From the NCBI RefSeq assembly GCF_947489565.1, contig NZ_CANLEA010000014.1, forward strand, positions 62,001 to 126,000: 64,000 bases of DNA. Direction: 5' to 3'. Made by a program: the position numbers and the translations under genes. Under the pieces are notes generated by a model. It saw only the letters and a list, made by a program, of their open reading frames with translations. It was not told the origin of the DNA and did no database searches. The DNA is from an uncultured Kordia sp. (GTDB taxonomy: Bacteria; Bacteroidota; Bacteroidia; Flavobacteriales; Flavobacteriaceae). Position 1 is the stretch's first letter; the number at the start of each line of letters is the position of its first letter. Positions 50,168 through 59,568 of this stretch are shown here, piece after piece.

Positions 50168-51118
50168 TTATTTGCTCAAAAAAGAAACGACGTTCTCCTC
50201 TATTCTATTCAAAATATTGGAAACATCAGCTTTTTCAAAGGTATCACCCGTAATGTTTTCGTATAATTCAATATAACGATCAGAAACAGACGTTATATAT
50301 TCGTCACTCATAAAAGGTACTTCTTGTCCTTCTTTCCCTTGAAAACCATTGCTGATTAACCATTGACGCACAAATTCTTTTGACAATTGCTTTTGCGGTT
50401 CTTGTTTTGCTTGCAATTCTTCATAAGTATCTGCATAGAAATAACGAGAAGAATCTGGTGTGTGAATTTCGTCGATTAAAACAATCTTACCATCTTTTGT
50501 TTTACCAAACTCATATTTGGTATCCACTAAGATTAATCCACGTTCTTTCGCAATTTTTGTACCTTCTGCAAACAGTAAACGTGTATAGTCTTCTAATTTA
50601 ATATAATCTTCTTCTGATACAATTCCTTTTGCTAAAATGTCTTCACGAGAAATATCTTCATCATGTTCGCCCATTTCTGCTTTGGTAGCAGGCGTAATAA
50701 TTGGCGAAGGAAATTTGTCATTTTCAATCATTCCTTCTGGCATTTCCACTCCACAAAGCATGCGTTTTCCAGCTTTATATTCGCGTGCAGCATGACCTGA
50801 TAAATATCCACGAATCACCATTTCTACCTTAAAAGGCGTACAATTGTGGCCAATCGCTACATTTGGATCTGGCGTTGCAATCAACCAATTTGGCACCAAA
50901 TGTTCGGTAGCTTTCATCATTTTGGTCGCAATCTGATTCAAAATTTGTCCTTTGAATGGAATTCCTTTTGGCATTACTACATCAAAAGCAGACAAGCGAT
51001 CGGTAGCAATCATGACCAATAGATCGTCATTAATTGTATACACTTCGCGTACTTTTCCTGTGTATTTTGCGGTTTGATTCGGAAAATTAAAATTCGTTCC
51101 CGTAATTGTATTACTCAT
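50168..51118 (-). CDS. purC: phosphoribosylaminoimidazole-succinocarboxamide synthase
   Basis: 316 residues, full length. SAICAR synthetase motifs: [28 protein letters not shown] is the family N-terminus; [42 protein letters not shown] and [13 protein letters not shown] follow. Condenses CAIR with aspartate in de novo purine synthesis. The last 16 codons are copied at 47264-47314 in a non-coding fragment, pointing to an insertion or duplication at the 3' end of this gene. Confidence 0.95.
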   Translation of the reverse strand: MSNTITGTNFNFPNQTAKYTGKVREVYTINDDLLVMIATDRLSAFDVVMPKGIPFKGQILNQIATKMMKATEHLVPNWLIATPDPNVAIGHNCTPFKVEMVIRGYLSGHAAREYKAGKRMLCGVEMPEGMIENDKFPSPIITPATKAEMGEHDEDISREDILAKGIVSEEDYIKLEDYTRLLFAEGTKIAKERGLILVDTKYEFGKTKDGKIVLIDEIHTPDSSRYFYADTYEELQAKQEPQKQLSKEFVRQWLISNGFQGKEGQEVPFMSDEYITSVSDRYIELYENITGDTFEKADVSNILNRIEENVVSFLSK

Positions 51119-51139
51119 TGTTGTTGTGTTGTTGTTGGG

Positions 51140-51245
51140 TCTTTGGTCTTTGGTCTTTGGTGTTTGGTGTTGGTGTTATTATTTTTTGCTTCTACTTCAT
51201 AGTACTTCTCGATACTATTTTCTGTGAAAATCACTCGAAGTGACG
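51140..51245. repeat. heptamers TCTTTGG and dispersed repeat
   Basis: TCTTTGG three times (51140-51160), then TGTTTGG and TGTTGG. At about 51207-51245 come CTTCTCGATACTATTTTCTG and CACTCGAAGTGACG, a dispersed unit related to 36522-36602. No gene in this 160-bp gap. Confidence 0.8.
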
Positions 51246-51278
51246 TTTAAAAATTTAACATTCAACATTTATAATTTC

Positions 51279-52232
51279 CTAGTTCTGATGTTCAATGCTC
51301 TTATACGCTTCAATCACTTTCTTTACCAATCTGTGACGTACCACATCTTTATCATCCAAATAAATGATTCCAATTCCTTTGATATCTTTTAAGACTAATA
51401 ATGCTTCTTTTAATCCTGAAATGACTCTTCTTGGCAAGTCAATTTGTCCCGGATCGCCCGTTAACATGAACTTTGCATTTTTTCCCATACGCGTTAAAAA
51501 CATTTTCATTTGCGCATGTGTGGTGTTTTGTGCTTCATCCAAAATCACAAAAGCATTATCTAAAGTACGACCACGCATAAATGCCATTGGCGCAATTTGA
51601 ATGGTTCCGTCTTCTATATATTTGGCTAATTTTTCTGGTGGAATCATATCGCGCAATGCATCGTACAACGGTTGCATATACGGATCGAGCTTTTCTTTTA
51701 AATCTCCTGGTAAAAATCCTAAACTTTCTCCAGCTTCTACCGCAGGACGCGTTAAAATGATTCGTTTTACTTCTTTATTTTTTAAAGCTCTCACTGCCAA
51801 AGCAACTCCTGTATAGGTTTTTCCTGTTCCAGCAGGTCCAATAGCAAATACCATATCATTCTTATTCATCAACTCCACCAACTTACGCTGATTGGCTGTA
51901 ATAGCTTTGATTAGTTTCCCGTTAGAACCATGTACTAAAGTTTCTCCACTTGCTTCAGAAGTATCATAATCTTTAGTGCTTTCACTCGTAAGTACACGTT
52001 CAATGACATTTTCATCAATTTTATTGTACTTACTAAAATGCTCCATAAGCATCGTTAATCGCTTATCAAATTCTTCCAATAAAGCTTCATCGCCGTAGGC
52101 TTTAATCTTGTTTCCTCTGGCAACGATTTTAAGTTTTGGGAAGTATTTTTTAAGCAATTCTATGTTGGTATTTTGTTGACCAAAAAACTCTCTTGGACTG
52201 ATCTCAGAAAGTTCAAAAATAATTTCGTTCAA
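51279..52232 (-). CDS. PhoH-family ATPase
   Basis: 317 residues. N-terminal KH-like/PhoH-associated part, then the PhoH P-loop domain: NDMVFAIGPAGTGKTYTGVA (Walker A GPAGTGKT), RIILTRPAVEAGESLGFLPG DLKEKLDPYMQPLYDAL, VILDEAQNTTHAQMKMFLTR (Walker B) and KFMLTGDPGQIDLP. PhoH proteins are RNA-linked ATPases, thought to act in ribosome or RNA quality control under stress. Cytoplasmic. Divergent from the SAM hydrolase gene. Confidence 0.92.
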   Translation of the reverse strand: MNEIIFELSEISPREFFGQQNTNIELLKKYFPKLKIVARGNKIKAYGDEALLEEFDKRLTMLMEHFSKYNKIDENVIERVLTSESTKDYDTSEASGETLVHGSNGKLIKAITANQRKLVELMNKNDMVFAIGPAGTGKTYTGVALAVRALKNKEVKRIILTRPAVEAGESLGFLPGDLKEKLDPYMQPLYDALRDMIPPEKLAKYIEDGTIQIAPMAFMRGRTLDNAFVILDEAQNTTHAQMKMFLTRMGKNAKFMLTGDPGQIDLPRRVISGLKEALLVLKDIKGIGIIYLDDKDVVRHRLVKKVIEAYKSIEHQN

Positions 52233-52340
52233 AAGCGACTCGTATTAAAGATTAGATTTCCGTTTTGTTTTTTTAGATTTGCAAAGCAAACTTACCATTT
52301 TTTAATAGATTAAATTTAAAAAAATATCAACAATTCGCCA

Positions 52341-53171
52341 ATGGCAATTATTACATTGACAACTGATTTTGGGGAGAAAGACCATTTTGTAGGCGCAGTT
52401 AAAGGAGCTATTTACAGTGAGCTGCCTGACGTTCGTATTGTTGATATCTCACACAGCATAAATCCTTTTAGCATTACGGAAGCAGCTTATATTATTCAAA
52501 ATGCGTTTAATAGCTTTCCGAAAGGCAGTATTCACATCATTGGAATTGACTCTGAGTTGAATCCTGAAAATAAACATATCGCACTTAAATTGGACGGTCA
52601 TTTTTTCGTTTGTGCAGACAACGGAATCATGAGTTTGATTGCTTCTGAGATTGTTCCTGAAAAGATTGTAGAAATTAATATTCACGATCGTATCGAGACA
52701 AATTTTCCTGTATTGGACGTTTTTGTTCAAGTTGCCTGTCATATTGCACGCGGCGGAACTTTGGAAGTGATCGGAAAAACCATTCAGGATATTAAACATT
52801 TAACAGGTCTTAAACCTGTTGTAAATACCGATGAATCTCAGATTATTGGAAATGTAATTTATATTGACAATTACGGAAACGTAGTGTCAAATATTACCCG
52901 AAAACTGTTTAAAGATGTTGGAAAAGGTCGCAATTTTGAGATTTCGGCACGTAATTATAAGTTTAAAACCATTCACGAGTGTTATAGCGATGCTATCAAT
53001 TTTAATTTGGAAAAACACAAACGTGAAGAAGATGGGAAAAAGTTAGCGCTGTTTAATTCAGCAAACTTTTTAGAGTTGGCCATTTACAAAAGCAATCCGC
53101 AAACGGTTGGAAGCGCTTCTACCCTTTTCGGTTTGCGATTTAGAGATACCATAACGATTAATTTTATATAA
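52341..53171 (+). CDS. S-adenosyl-L-methionine hydrolase (DUF62/SAM hydroxide adenosyltransferase)
   Basis: 276 residues. N-terminus ITLTTDFGEKDHFVGAVKGA IYSELPDVRIVDISHSINPF is diagnostic of the fluorinase-like DUF62 family; FFVCADNGIMSLI and VIYIDNYGNVVSNI follow. The enzyme splits SAM into adenosine and methionine using water. A TAGATTTG box at 52274-52281 may be its promoter. The next gene starts 3 bp after its stop. Confidence 0.9.
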   Translation: MAIITLTTDFGEKDHFVGAVKGAIYSELPDVRIVDISHSINPFSITEAAYIIQNAFNSFPKGSIHIIGIDSELNPENKHIALKLDGHFFVCADNGIMSLIASEIVPEKIVEINIHDRIETNFPVLDVFVQVACHIARGGTLEVIGKTIQDIKHLTGLKPVVNTDESQIIGNVIYIDNYGNVVSNITRKLFKDVGKGRNFEISARNYKFKTIHECYSDAINFNLEKHKREEDGKKLALFNSANFLELAIYKSNPQTVGSASTLFGLRFRDTITINFI

Positions 53172-53174
53172 TGT

Positions 53175-53471
53175 ATGTTTGTACGCATAGTTAAAATGAG
53201 TTTTCACTCGAAATATATTCCTGATTTTTTAGCGATGTTTGAAGAAAAAAAACAGTCTATCAAAGATCGTGAAGGTTGTGAGTTTTTAGAGTTATATCAA
53301 GATAAAAACAATCCTGAAATTTTCTTTACGTACAGCCATTGGAAACATGTAGACGATTTGGAAGCGTATCGAAACTCCGAATTATTTAAAAACGTGTGGA
53401 AGCAAACCAAAGCTATGTTTAACGACAAACCGTATGCCTGGAGTGTTGATAAATTAGTGAGTTTATCCTAA
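53175..53471 (+). CDS. ABM-domain monooxygenase-like protein
   Basis: 98 residues, a ferredoxin-like dimeric alpha-beta barrel of the antibiotic biosynthesis monooxygenase family: MFVRIVKMSFHSKYIPDFLA, REGCEFLELYQDKNNPEIFF TYSHWKHVDDLEAYRNSELF. Members act as quinol monooxygenases or heme-degrading enzymes; the substrate is not readable. Start at ATG 53175, 3 bp after the SAM hydrolase stop, hence probably co-transcribed. Confidence 0.85.
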   Translation: MFVRIVKMSFHSKYIPDFLAMFEEKKQSIKDREGCEFLELYQDKNNPEIFFTYSHWKHVDDLEAYRNSELFKNVWKQTKAMFNDKPYAWSVDKLVSLS

Positions 53472-53574
53472 GAAAAATACTAGAATTAAGAACCAAACGT
53501 TACACATTCATAGTTTATGTCAATTACCTTGGAGCAAGCTCACGAGTCATTGAGAAAAAACAGTTAAAACATAT

Positions 53575-54390
53575 ATGTTAAGATCATTATATTATCGCTT
53601 ATCGCCCAAACAACGATTACTACTGAGAAAAGTAGTATACGCGCCTATTGATCTTTTTAGAAAACGCCACGAACTCGAACCGCCAAAAGGATACGTGTAT
53701 ACAGGTCCTGGAAATTATATCGAAATTGGAAAACTTTTCTTTGATTATTTTAAAAAATACGGAAACATTCAACCTACGAGCCGAGTGTTAGATATTGGTT
53801 CGGGAATTGGTCGTATGGCAATTCCTTTTACAGATTTTTTAAACGAACAAGGAAGTTATAAAGGTTTTGACGTCGTTGCACAAGGTGTCGATTGGTGTAC
53901 AGAACATATTACGTCCAAATATCCAAATTTTGTATTTACGCATACACCCTTAAAGAATGATTTGTACAACTTAAATACACATGAAGAAGCTAAGGATTTT
54001 ACTTTTCCGTATGAAAATGCAAGTTTCGACTTTGCGTTTTTAACTTCTGTATTTACGCACATGATGCCTGCGGATGTTTTACATTACTTGGGAGAAATTA
54101 ATCGCGTGTTGGATCGTGAAAAAATATGCTTGGCAACGTTCTTTATTTTGGATGAAACGTCTCGCAAACATATGTCGTCTAGTAAAATGAACTTTAAAGT
54201 CGATCGTGAAACTTATGCATTGATGGACGAAAAAGTAAAGGAAGCCAATGTCGCTTTTGATAAAGACTATATTTTTGAGCAGTTTACAGCAAAAGGCTTT
54301 GAAATTGTCAACTATTTTCCGGGCGAATGGTCTGGAAGAACCGAAAACACCTTATCGTATCAAGATATAATTGTATTAAAAAAGAACTAA
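53575..54390 (+). CDS. class I SAM-dependent methyltransferase
   Basis: 271 residues. Motif I VLDIGSGIGRMAIPFTDFL (SAM-binding Gly loop), then FDVVAQGVDWCTEHI, and the post-motif region FDFAFLTSVFTHMMPADVLH YLGEINRVLDREKICLATFF. Rossmann-fold methyltransferase of the methyltransf_25/11 type. The N-terminal ~60 residues (LSPKQRLLLRKVVYAPIDLF) are a basic extension found in surface-glycan methylases. Its stop abuts gldF, so it may be in the gld transcript. Confidence 0.85.
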   Translation: MLRSLYYRLSPKQRLLLRKVVYAPIDLFRKRHELEPPKGYVYTGPGNYIEIGKLFFDYFKKYGNIQPTSRVLDIGSGIGRMAIPFTDFLNEQGSYKGFDVVAQGVDWCTEHITSKYPNFVFTHTPLKNDLYNLNTHEEAKDFTFPYENASFDFAFLTSVFTHMMPADVLHYLGEINRVLDREKICLATFFILDETSRKHMSSSKMNFKVDRETYALMDEKVKEANVAFDKDYIFEQFTAKGFEIVNYFPGEWSGRTENTLSYQDIIVLKKN

Positions 54391-55116
54391 ATGTTAGCCA
54401 TACTTAGAAAAGAAATCAATTCCTTTTTTTCCTCGTCGATAGGATACTTGGTAATTGCCTTATTTTTAATTCTCAACGGATTATTCTTATGGTTTTTTAA
54501 AAGTGAATTCAATATTTTCAATTACGGATTTGCAGATTTAACACCATTTTTCACCTTAGCACCGTGGATTTTAATCTTTTTAATTCCTGCCATTACCATG
54601 CGTAGCTTTTCGGAAGAAAAACGCTTAGGAACGCTTGAATTGTTATTGACCAAACCTATTTCTGGTTGGCAAATTGTTTTAGGAAAGTATTTTGGTGCTT
54701 TCGTCTTAATTCTATTAGCATTGATTCCAACACTTTTGTATGTATACACCGTTTGGAGTTTAGGAAATCCTAGTGGAAACCTAGATGTAGGAAGTACGCT
54801 TGGCTCCTATTTTGGATTGCTCTTCTTAATTGCAGCCTATACAAGTATTGGTATTTTTACTTCTACGCTTTCGCAGAATCAAATTGTGGCATTTATTGCT
54901 GCCGTATTTATCTGTTTTCTAATGTATTTTGGATTTGAAGGTATGGCTTCTGCAGATATTTTTGGAGACTTAAATCCTACCATTGAAAAAATAGGAATGA
55001 AAGATCATTTTGATAGCATCTCACGCGGAGTTATTGATACAAGAGATATCATTTACTTTGTAAGTGTCACTGTCTTCTTTTTATTCTTAACTGTAGTACA
55101 ACTAAAAAAACGATAA
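54391..55116 (+). CDS. gldF: gliding motility ABC transporter permease GldF
   Basis: 241 residues with six membrane helices. N-terminus MLAILRKEINSFFSSSIGYL VIALFLILNGLFLWFF and IPAITMRSFSEEKRLGTLEL LLTKPISGWQIVLGKYFGAF match GldF of the GldA-F-G transporter required for Bacteroidetes gliding. The ATPase gldA is not in the window. Start abuts the methyltransferase stop; the next gene is gldG, 2 bp on. Confidence 0.93.
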   Translation: MLAILRKEINSFFSSSIGYLVIALFLILNGLFLWFFKSEFNIFNYGFADLTPFFTLAPWILIFLIPAITMRSFSEEKRLGTLELLLTKPISGWQIVLGKYFGAFVLILLALIPTLLYVYTVWSLGNPSGNLDVGSTLGSYFGLLFLIAAYTSIGIFTSTLSQNQIVAFIAAVFICFLMYFGFEGMASADIFGDLNPTIEKIGMKDHFDSISRGVIDTRDIIYFVSVTVFFLFLTVVQLKKR

Positions 55117-55118
55117 GC

Positions 55119-56798
55119 TTGAAAAAAGAAATTCATACTAGCACTAAAAAAGAAATCCATATCAGCATCAAAATTGTGTTGGTTCTTGCTGGATTGATCA
55201 TTTTAAATGCCATTGCAAGCAGTATATTTGCTCGTTTTGATTTGACACAAGACAAACGTTATACACTTTCAGAAGCTTCTAAAAATACACTTGTTCCTGT
55301 AAAATCTCCGATCAATATTACTATTTTTCTAAAAGGTGATTTGCCTGCGGAATATAAGCGTTTGGCTGACGAAACCGAGCAATTGTTGGCAGAATTTGCA
55401 GCGTACAATGACAATGTTGAATACACTTTTGTAGATCCAATTGAAGAAAATGCAGTCGATTTTCTAAATGAAAACGACATGAAACCTAGATATATTACAG
55501 AAGAAGCGGCAAATAAAGTTTCTCGAGAAGTTGTATATCCTTGGGCAATTGCTATTTATGATAAAAAGCTAGTGAAGATTCAATTGTATAAAAACAATAT
55601 TGCAAATTCAGATGAAGAAAAAATTGCAAGTTCTGTACAACATTTGGAATATGCCTTTGCAGATGCATTCAGTAAGTTAACCATCAAGCAGAGACAGCGT
55701 GTTGCTATTTTGAGAGGACATAATGAACTTGATGATATCTTTATTTACAGTTTTCAAAAAGCACTAGTTGAATATTACAATCTTGGATCTTTTGACATCA
55801 CAGCTTTCCCTGATGATCCAGAAAAAACATTGAAAAACTTAGAACGTTTTGACTTATTAGTCGTTCCAAAACCAACTAAAAAGTTTTCTGATAAAGAAAA
55901 GTATATTCTCGATCAATACACTATGCGCGGAGGAAAGTCCTTATGGTTGATAGAAACAGCTCAGGCAGAAATGGACAGTATTCGCGAAAAGGGAAAAACA
56001 CTCGCATTTCCAAGAGATTTAGGCTTGCAAGACTTCTTTTTTAGTTACGGAATTCGTATCAATCCAAAATTAGTCAATGACATGCAATGTGCTGCCATAG
56101 GAATGGAATTTGGAGAAGGCAACAACGCTCAATATTTGCCTGTACAATGGCGCTACAATCCGCTAACACAAACCGATCTTAAGCATCCAATAACAAATAA
56201 TACCAACTTGGTACGTTTTGAATTTGCCAATCAGATTGATGTTTTAAAAAGTGGTCCAAAGAAAACAGTATTATTAAAAAGTTCGCCACAGTCTAAATTA
56301 ATCGGAATTCCTAAAGAAATTTCATTAAACATCATAGAAAACGAACCAGCTCCAGAAACGTATCAAGGAAAAGGTGGACAAAATTTGGCAGTTTTATTAG
56401 AAGGAACGTTTGAATCTGTGTATGCAAATCGTGTGAAACCATTTGAATTATCAGGTGCAAAAAATCAAGGAGAATCCAAAATGTTAGTCATTGCTGATGG
56501 TGATGTGATTAAAAATCAAGTCTCGCGTGGACAGCCACAAGAATTGGGTTATGATATCATCACAAAACGTCAATATGGAAACAAAGAATTCCTAGTAAAT
56601 TCTGTAAATTACCTTTTGGACAACAACGGACTTATAAACATTCGATCGAAAGAATTGAAATTAGCCTTCTTGGACAGTCAAAAAGTAACGGACGAAAAAT
56701 CGTACTGGCAATGGATAAACATTGGCTTTCCGTTGGCTATTCTTGTAATTTTTGGTGTCGTATTCACGTATATGCGCAAACGTAAATTTGCCAAATAG
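55119..56798 (+). CDS. gldG: gliding motility ABC transporter substrate-binding protein GldG
   Basis: 559 residues starting at TTG 55119, 2 bp after gldF. One N-terminal membrane helix (~20-40, IVLVLAGLIILNAIASSIFA), the ABC_transp_aux region (RFDLTQDKRYTLSEASKNTL, FLKGDLPAEYKRLADETEQL LAEF), and a C-terminal membrane helix (WINIGFPLAILVIFGVVFTY). Periplasmic partner of GldF. TTG as start is plausible for tuned translation after gldF. Confidence 0.92.
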   Translation: MKKEIHTSTKKEIHISIKIVLVLAGLIILNAIASSIFARFDLTQDKRYTLSEASKNTLVPVKSPINITIFLKGDLPAEYKRLADETEQLLAEFAAYNDNVEYTFVDPIEENAVDFLNENDMKPRYITEEAANKVSREVVYPWAIAIYDKKLVKIQLYKNNIANSDEEKIASSVQHLEYAFADAFSKLTIKQRQRVAILRGHNELDDIFIYSFQKALVEYYNLGSFDITAFPDDPEKTLKNLERFDLLVVPKPTKKFSDKEKYILDQYTMRGGKSLWLIETAQAEMDSIREKGKTLAFPRDLGLQDFFFSYGIRINPKLVNDMQCAAIGMEFGEGNNAQYLPVQWRYNPLTQTDLKHPITNNTNLVRFEFANQIDVLKSGPKKTVLLKSSPQSKLIGIPKEISLNIIENEPAPETYQGKGGQNLAVLLEGTFESVYANRVKPFELSGAKNQGESKMLVIADGDVIKNQVSRGQPQELGYDIITKRQYGNKEFLVNSVNYLLDNNGLINIRSKELKLAFLDSQKVTDEKSYWQWINIGFPLAILVIFGVVFTYMRKRKFAK

Positions 56799-56837
56799 TT
56801 GTTAATAAGTTTCCTTTCTTTACTACAACATTTAAGA

Positions 56838-56845
56838 TATATTTG
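56838..56845 (+). promoter_or_regulatory. -7 promoter box TATATTTG
   Basis: Matches TAnnTTTG, 104 bp before dnaN; no clear TTG -33 at ideal distance. Confidence 0.45.
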
Positions 56846-56949
56846 TAAGAATATAACAATGTGATTCTTTTCGCATGAATTTAGCGCTTAAAAGCTATGC
56901 AAATTGATTGAGAAGAATTATTTTTGAACATTAAATAGAACACAAACAC

Positions 56950-58068
56950 ATGAAATTTATTGTATCAAGTACATATCTATTAAAACAACTTCAAGTTTTA
57001 GGAGGCGTAATTAATAACAGTAACACTTTACCTATTTTAGATAACTTCCTTTTTCAACTCAACGAAAATGAATTGAAAGTATCTGCTTCTGATTTAGAAA
57101 CCACGATGTCATCGGTTTTAACTGTTGAATCAGACAGTTCAGGAAATATTGCCGTTCCTGCAAAGTTATTATTAGATACTTTAAAAACATTTCCAGAGCA
57201 ACCATTAACGTTTGTTGTGGAAGATAATAATACGGTTGAAATTAGCTCTAATCATGGTAAATATGCGTTAGCGTATGCAGATGGAGATGAGTTTCCTGCT
57301 TCGGTAGAATTGAAAGAACCTAGTTCAACAACGATTGAAGGACATGTGTTGGCTACGGCTATTAGCAAAACAATTTTTGCTTCTGGAAACGATGATTTAC
57401 GTCCGGTAATGAGTGGTGTATTTTTCCAGTTTTCACCAGAAAACTTAACGTTTGTTGCTACAGATGCACACAAATTGGTAAAATACCAACGTACGGACTT
57501 GAGCGCTTCTCAAGTAGCAGAATTCATTATGCCAAAGAAACCTTTAAATCTTTTAAAAGGAATTTTAGGCGGAAGCGAAGAAGAAGTATTGATTGAGTAT
57601 AATGATAGCAATGCGAAGTTTACATTTGACAATACAGTATTGGTTTGTCGCTTGATTGATGGAAAGTATCCAAACTACGAAGCGGTAATTCCGAAAGAGA
57701 ATCCAAATAAATTAGAAATCAACAGAAATCAGTTCTTAAACTCTGTACGTCGTGTGAGTATCTTCTCAAACAAGACAACGCATCAAATTCGTTTGAAGAT
57801 CGCTGGAGCTGAATTGAATATTTCTGCAGAAGATATCGATTATTCAAACAAAGCAGAAGAGCGTTTGACGTGTGATTACCAAGGTGATGACATGCAAATT
57901 GGCTTCAACTCACGTTTCTTAACAGAAATGATCAACAACTTAGGTTCGGATGATGTTTCTTTAGAAATGTCCTTACCAAATCGTGCAGGAATTTTAACTC
58001 CAATTGACGGATTAGAAGAAGGCGAGCATATTACCATGTTGGTGATGCCGGTGATGTTGAATAACTAG
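56950..58068 (+). CDS. dnaN: DNA polymerase III subunit beta (sliding clamp)
   Basis: 372 residues, full length. Family motifs: MKFIVSSTYLLKQLQVLGGV INNSNTLPILDNFLF, FVATDAHKLVKYQR, the third-domain DGKYPNYEAVIPKENPNK, SIFSNKTTHQIRLKI and C-terminal ITMLVMPVMLNN. Forms the ring that tethers the replicase to DNA. dnaA is not in the window, as is common in this phylum. Followed by heptamer repeats and a terminator. Confidence 0.96.
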   Translation: MKFIVSSTYLLKQLQVLGGVINNSNTLPILDNFLFQLNENELKVSASDLETTMSSVLTVESDSSGNIAVPAKLLLDTLKTFPEQPLTFVVEDNNTVEISSNHGKYALAYADGDEFPASVELKEPSSTTIEGHVLATAISKTIFASGNDDLRPVMSGVFFQFSPENLTFVATDAHKLVKYQRTDLSASQVAEFIMPKKPLNLLKGILGGSEEEVLIEYNDSNAKFTFDNTVLVCRLIDGKYPNYEAVIPKENPNKLEINRNQFLNSVRRVSIFSNKTTHQIRLKIAGAELNISAEDIDYSNKAEERLTCDYQGDDMQIGFNSRFLTEMINNLGSDDVSLEMSLPNRAGILTPIDGLEEGEHITMLVMPVMLNN

Positions 58069-58074
58069 AATTTA

Positions 58075-58102
58075 GGTATTTGGTTTTGGGTATTTGGTGT
58101 TA
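58075..58102. repeat. four tandem heptamers GGTxTTx
   Basis: GGTATTT, GGTTTTG, GGTATTT, GGTGTTA, starting 7 bp after the dnaN stop codon; same family as 29221-29248. Confidence 0.8.
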
Positions 58103-58146
58103 ACCAATGATCCCAGAACATTTTGAGAATACATATTTTATATAGA

Positions 58147-58180
58147 AAAATCCGTTATGCAATTGCGTAACGGATTTTTT
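58147..58180 (+). terminator. terminator of dnaN
   Basis: AAAATCCGTTATGC (58147-58160) pairs with GCGTAACGGATTTT (58165-58178), T-tail follows. Confidence 0.9.
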
Positions 58181-58290
58181 TATTACATGAAATTTCATCA
58201 ATTATATAACTATAAAAATCATATGAATATTCTTTTTTAACTTGTAGTCTTTAACATTATTTAAAAACAATCACTAATAATGCCCACACT

Positions 58291-59529
58291 ATGAAAAATA
58301 TTCTGGTCCTATTCTTTATTTTATTTTTTCAGTTATTTTTTGCGCAAACTCCAGAAAAAATAAACTATCAAGCTGTTATGCGTGATACAAATGGAGCTAT
58401 TATAGCGAATCAAAATATAAGTTTGGAAATTTCTATTATTGAAAATTCTATCTCAGGGACATCTGTCTATACTGAAACACATAACTTAACAACTACTGCA
58501 ACAGGATTGATTACACTCCAAATTGGTACAGGAACCACAACAAGTAGTTTTTCCACTATTCAATGGAGCGAAACCAATCATTTTTTACAAGTCTCCATCG
58601 ATCCTAGCGGCGGTTCAAACTATACCATGATAAGCACACAGGAACTTGTGACAGTTCCTTACGCTTTTCACGCAAATACAAGTGTGAGCTCTAAGAGTCT
58701 CCAAGATACGGATGCCAATACCAAAATTCAAGTAGAGGAAACTACCAACGATAATATCATTCGTTTTGACATTGCTGGACATGAATCTGTTCGATTAAAG
58801 CACAGTACTTCAAACTATCCAATTCTTGAATTTATTCAAAATCCTAGCAGCATCTTTTTAGGTCGAAACGCAGGAGAAAACACCAGCGTAACAAATGGAA
58901 ATAATATATTTATTGGTGATCAAACAGGAACAAACAATACCACAGGAATTAATAATGTCTTACTAGGAAGTGCCGCGTTAAGTATGAGTCAGAGCAGTTC
59001 AAATGTAACAGCAGTTGGACAAGGGTCTGGAGTAAATGCTACTGGAGACGGACATGTATTTTTAGGATATCAAGCAGGAAGTGATGCTTCTGGTAATAAT
59101 AAATTATATATAGAAAATTCCGCTTCACAAACACCATTGATCTATGGCGAATTTGACAATGATTTGGTGAGAATCAATGGAACTCTAGAAACAACTTCAA
59201 ACACTACAATTGAAGGCGATTTAACAGTTAATGGTTCCATTACCAACAGCGCGGGCTATTCCACAGCAACCATTATTAAAGCTTCTATATTTAGAAATGT
59301 GATTCCTATACCGGCTAACTTTCCTTTCCGCTTACAGGATTTCACGATTCTTGGAGCAGAACTTGGAGATGTCGTTTATGTAACACCAAGTGGGCAATTA
59401 GATAGAGATATCGTTATTGGGCAAGCTTGGGTTATTTCGAATGATACTGTTCGAGTACGATTTGTAGGGGCGCAAAATACGGACCCTGACGGTTTAGGAC
59501 TTACCTATCATTTTGTAATTATTAAATAA
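58291..59529 (+). CDS. exported fibre-like surface protein
   Basis: 412 residues. Signal MKNILVLFFILFFQLFFAQ; then the Bacteroidetes-typical opening TPEKINYQAVMRDTNGAIIA NQNISLEISII. A middle region of Gly/Asn turns with LGRNAGENTSVTNGNNIFIG DQTG and FLGYQAGSDASG repeats, as in phage tail-fibre-like and adhesin proteins, ends with a small beta domain (SIFRNVIPIPANFPFRLQDF to LTYHFVIIK). No T9SS C-terminal signal. Probably surface exposed. Single gene. Confidence 0.78.
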   Translation: MKNILVLFFILFFQLFFAQTPEKINYQAVMRDTNGAIIANQNISLEISIIENSISGTSVYTETHNLTTTATGLITLQIGTGTTTSSFSTIQWSETNHFLQVSIDPSGGSNYTMISTQELVTVPYAFHANTSVSSKSLQDTDANTKIQVEETTNDNIIRFDIAGHESVRLKHSTSNYPILEFIQNPSSIFLGRNAGENTSVTNGNNIFIGDQTGTNNTTGINNVLLGSAALSMSQSSSNVTAVGQGSGVNATGDGHVFLGYQAGSDASGNNKLYIENSASQTPLIYGEFDNDLVRINGTLETTSNTTIEGDLTVNGSITNSAGYSTATIIKASIFRNVIPIPANFPFRLQDFTILGAELGDVVYVTPSGQLDRDIVIGQAWVISNDTVRVRFVGAQNTDPDGLGLTYHFVIIK

Positions 59530-59568
59530 TACTAATACCCAAAAGCGAAGTGCCCCAATACCTAGCTC

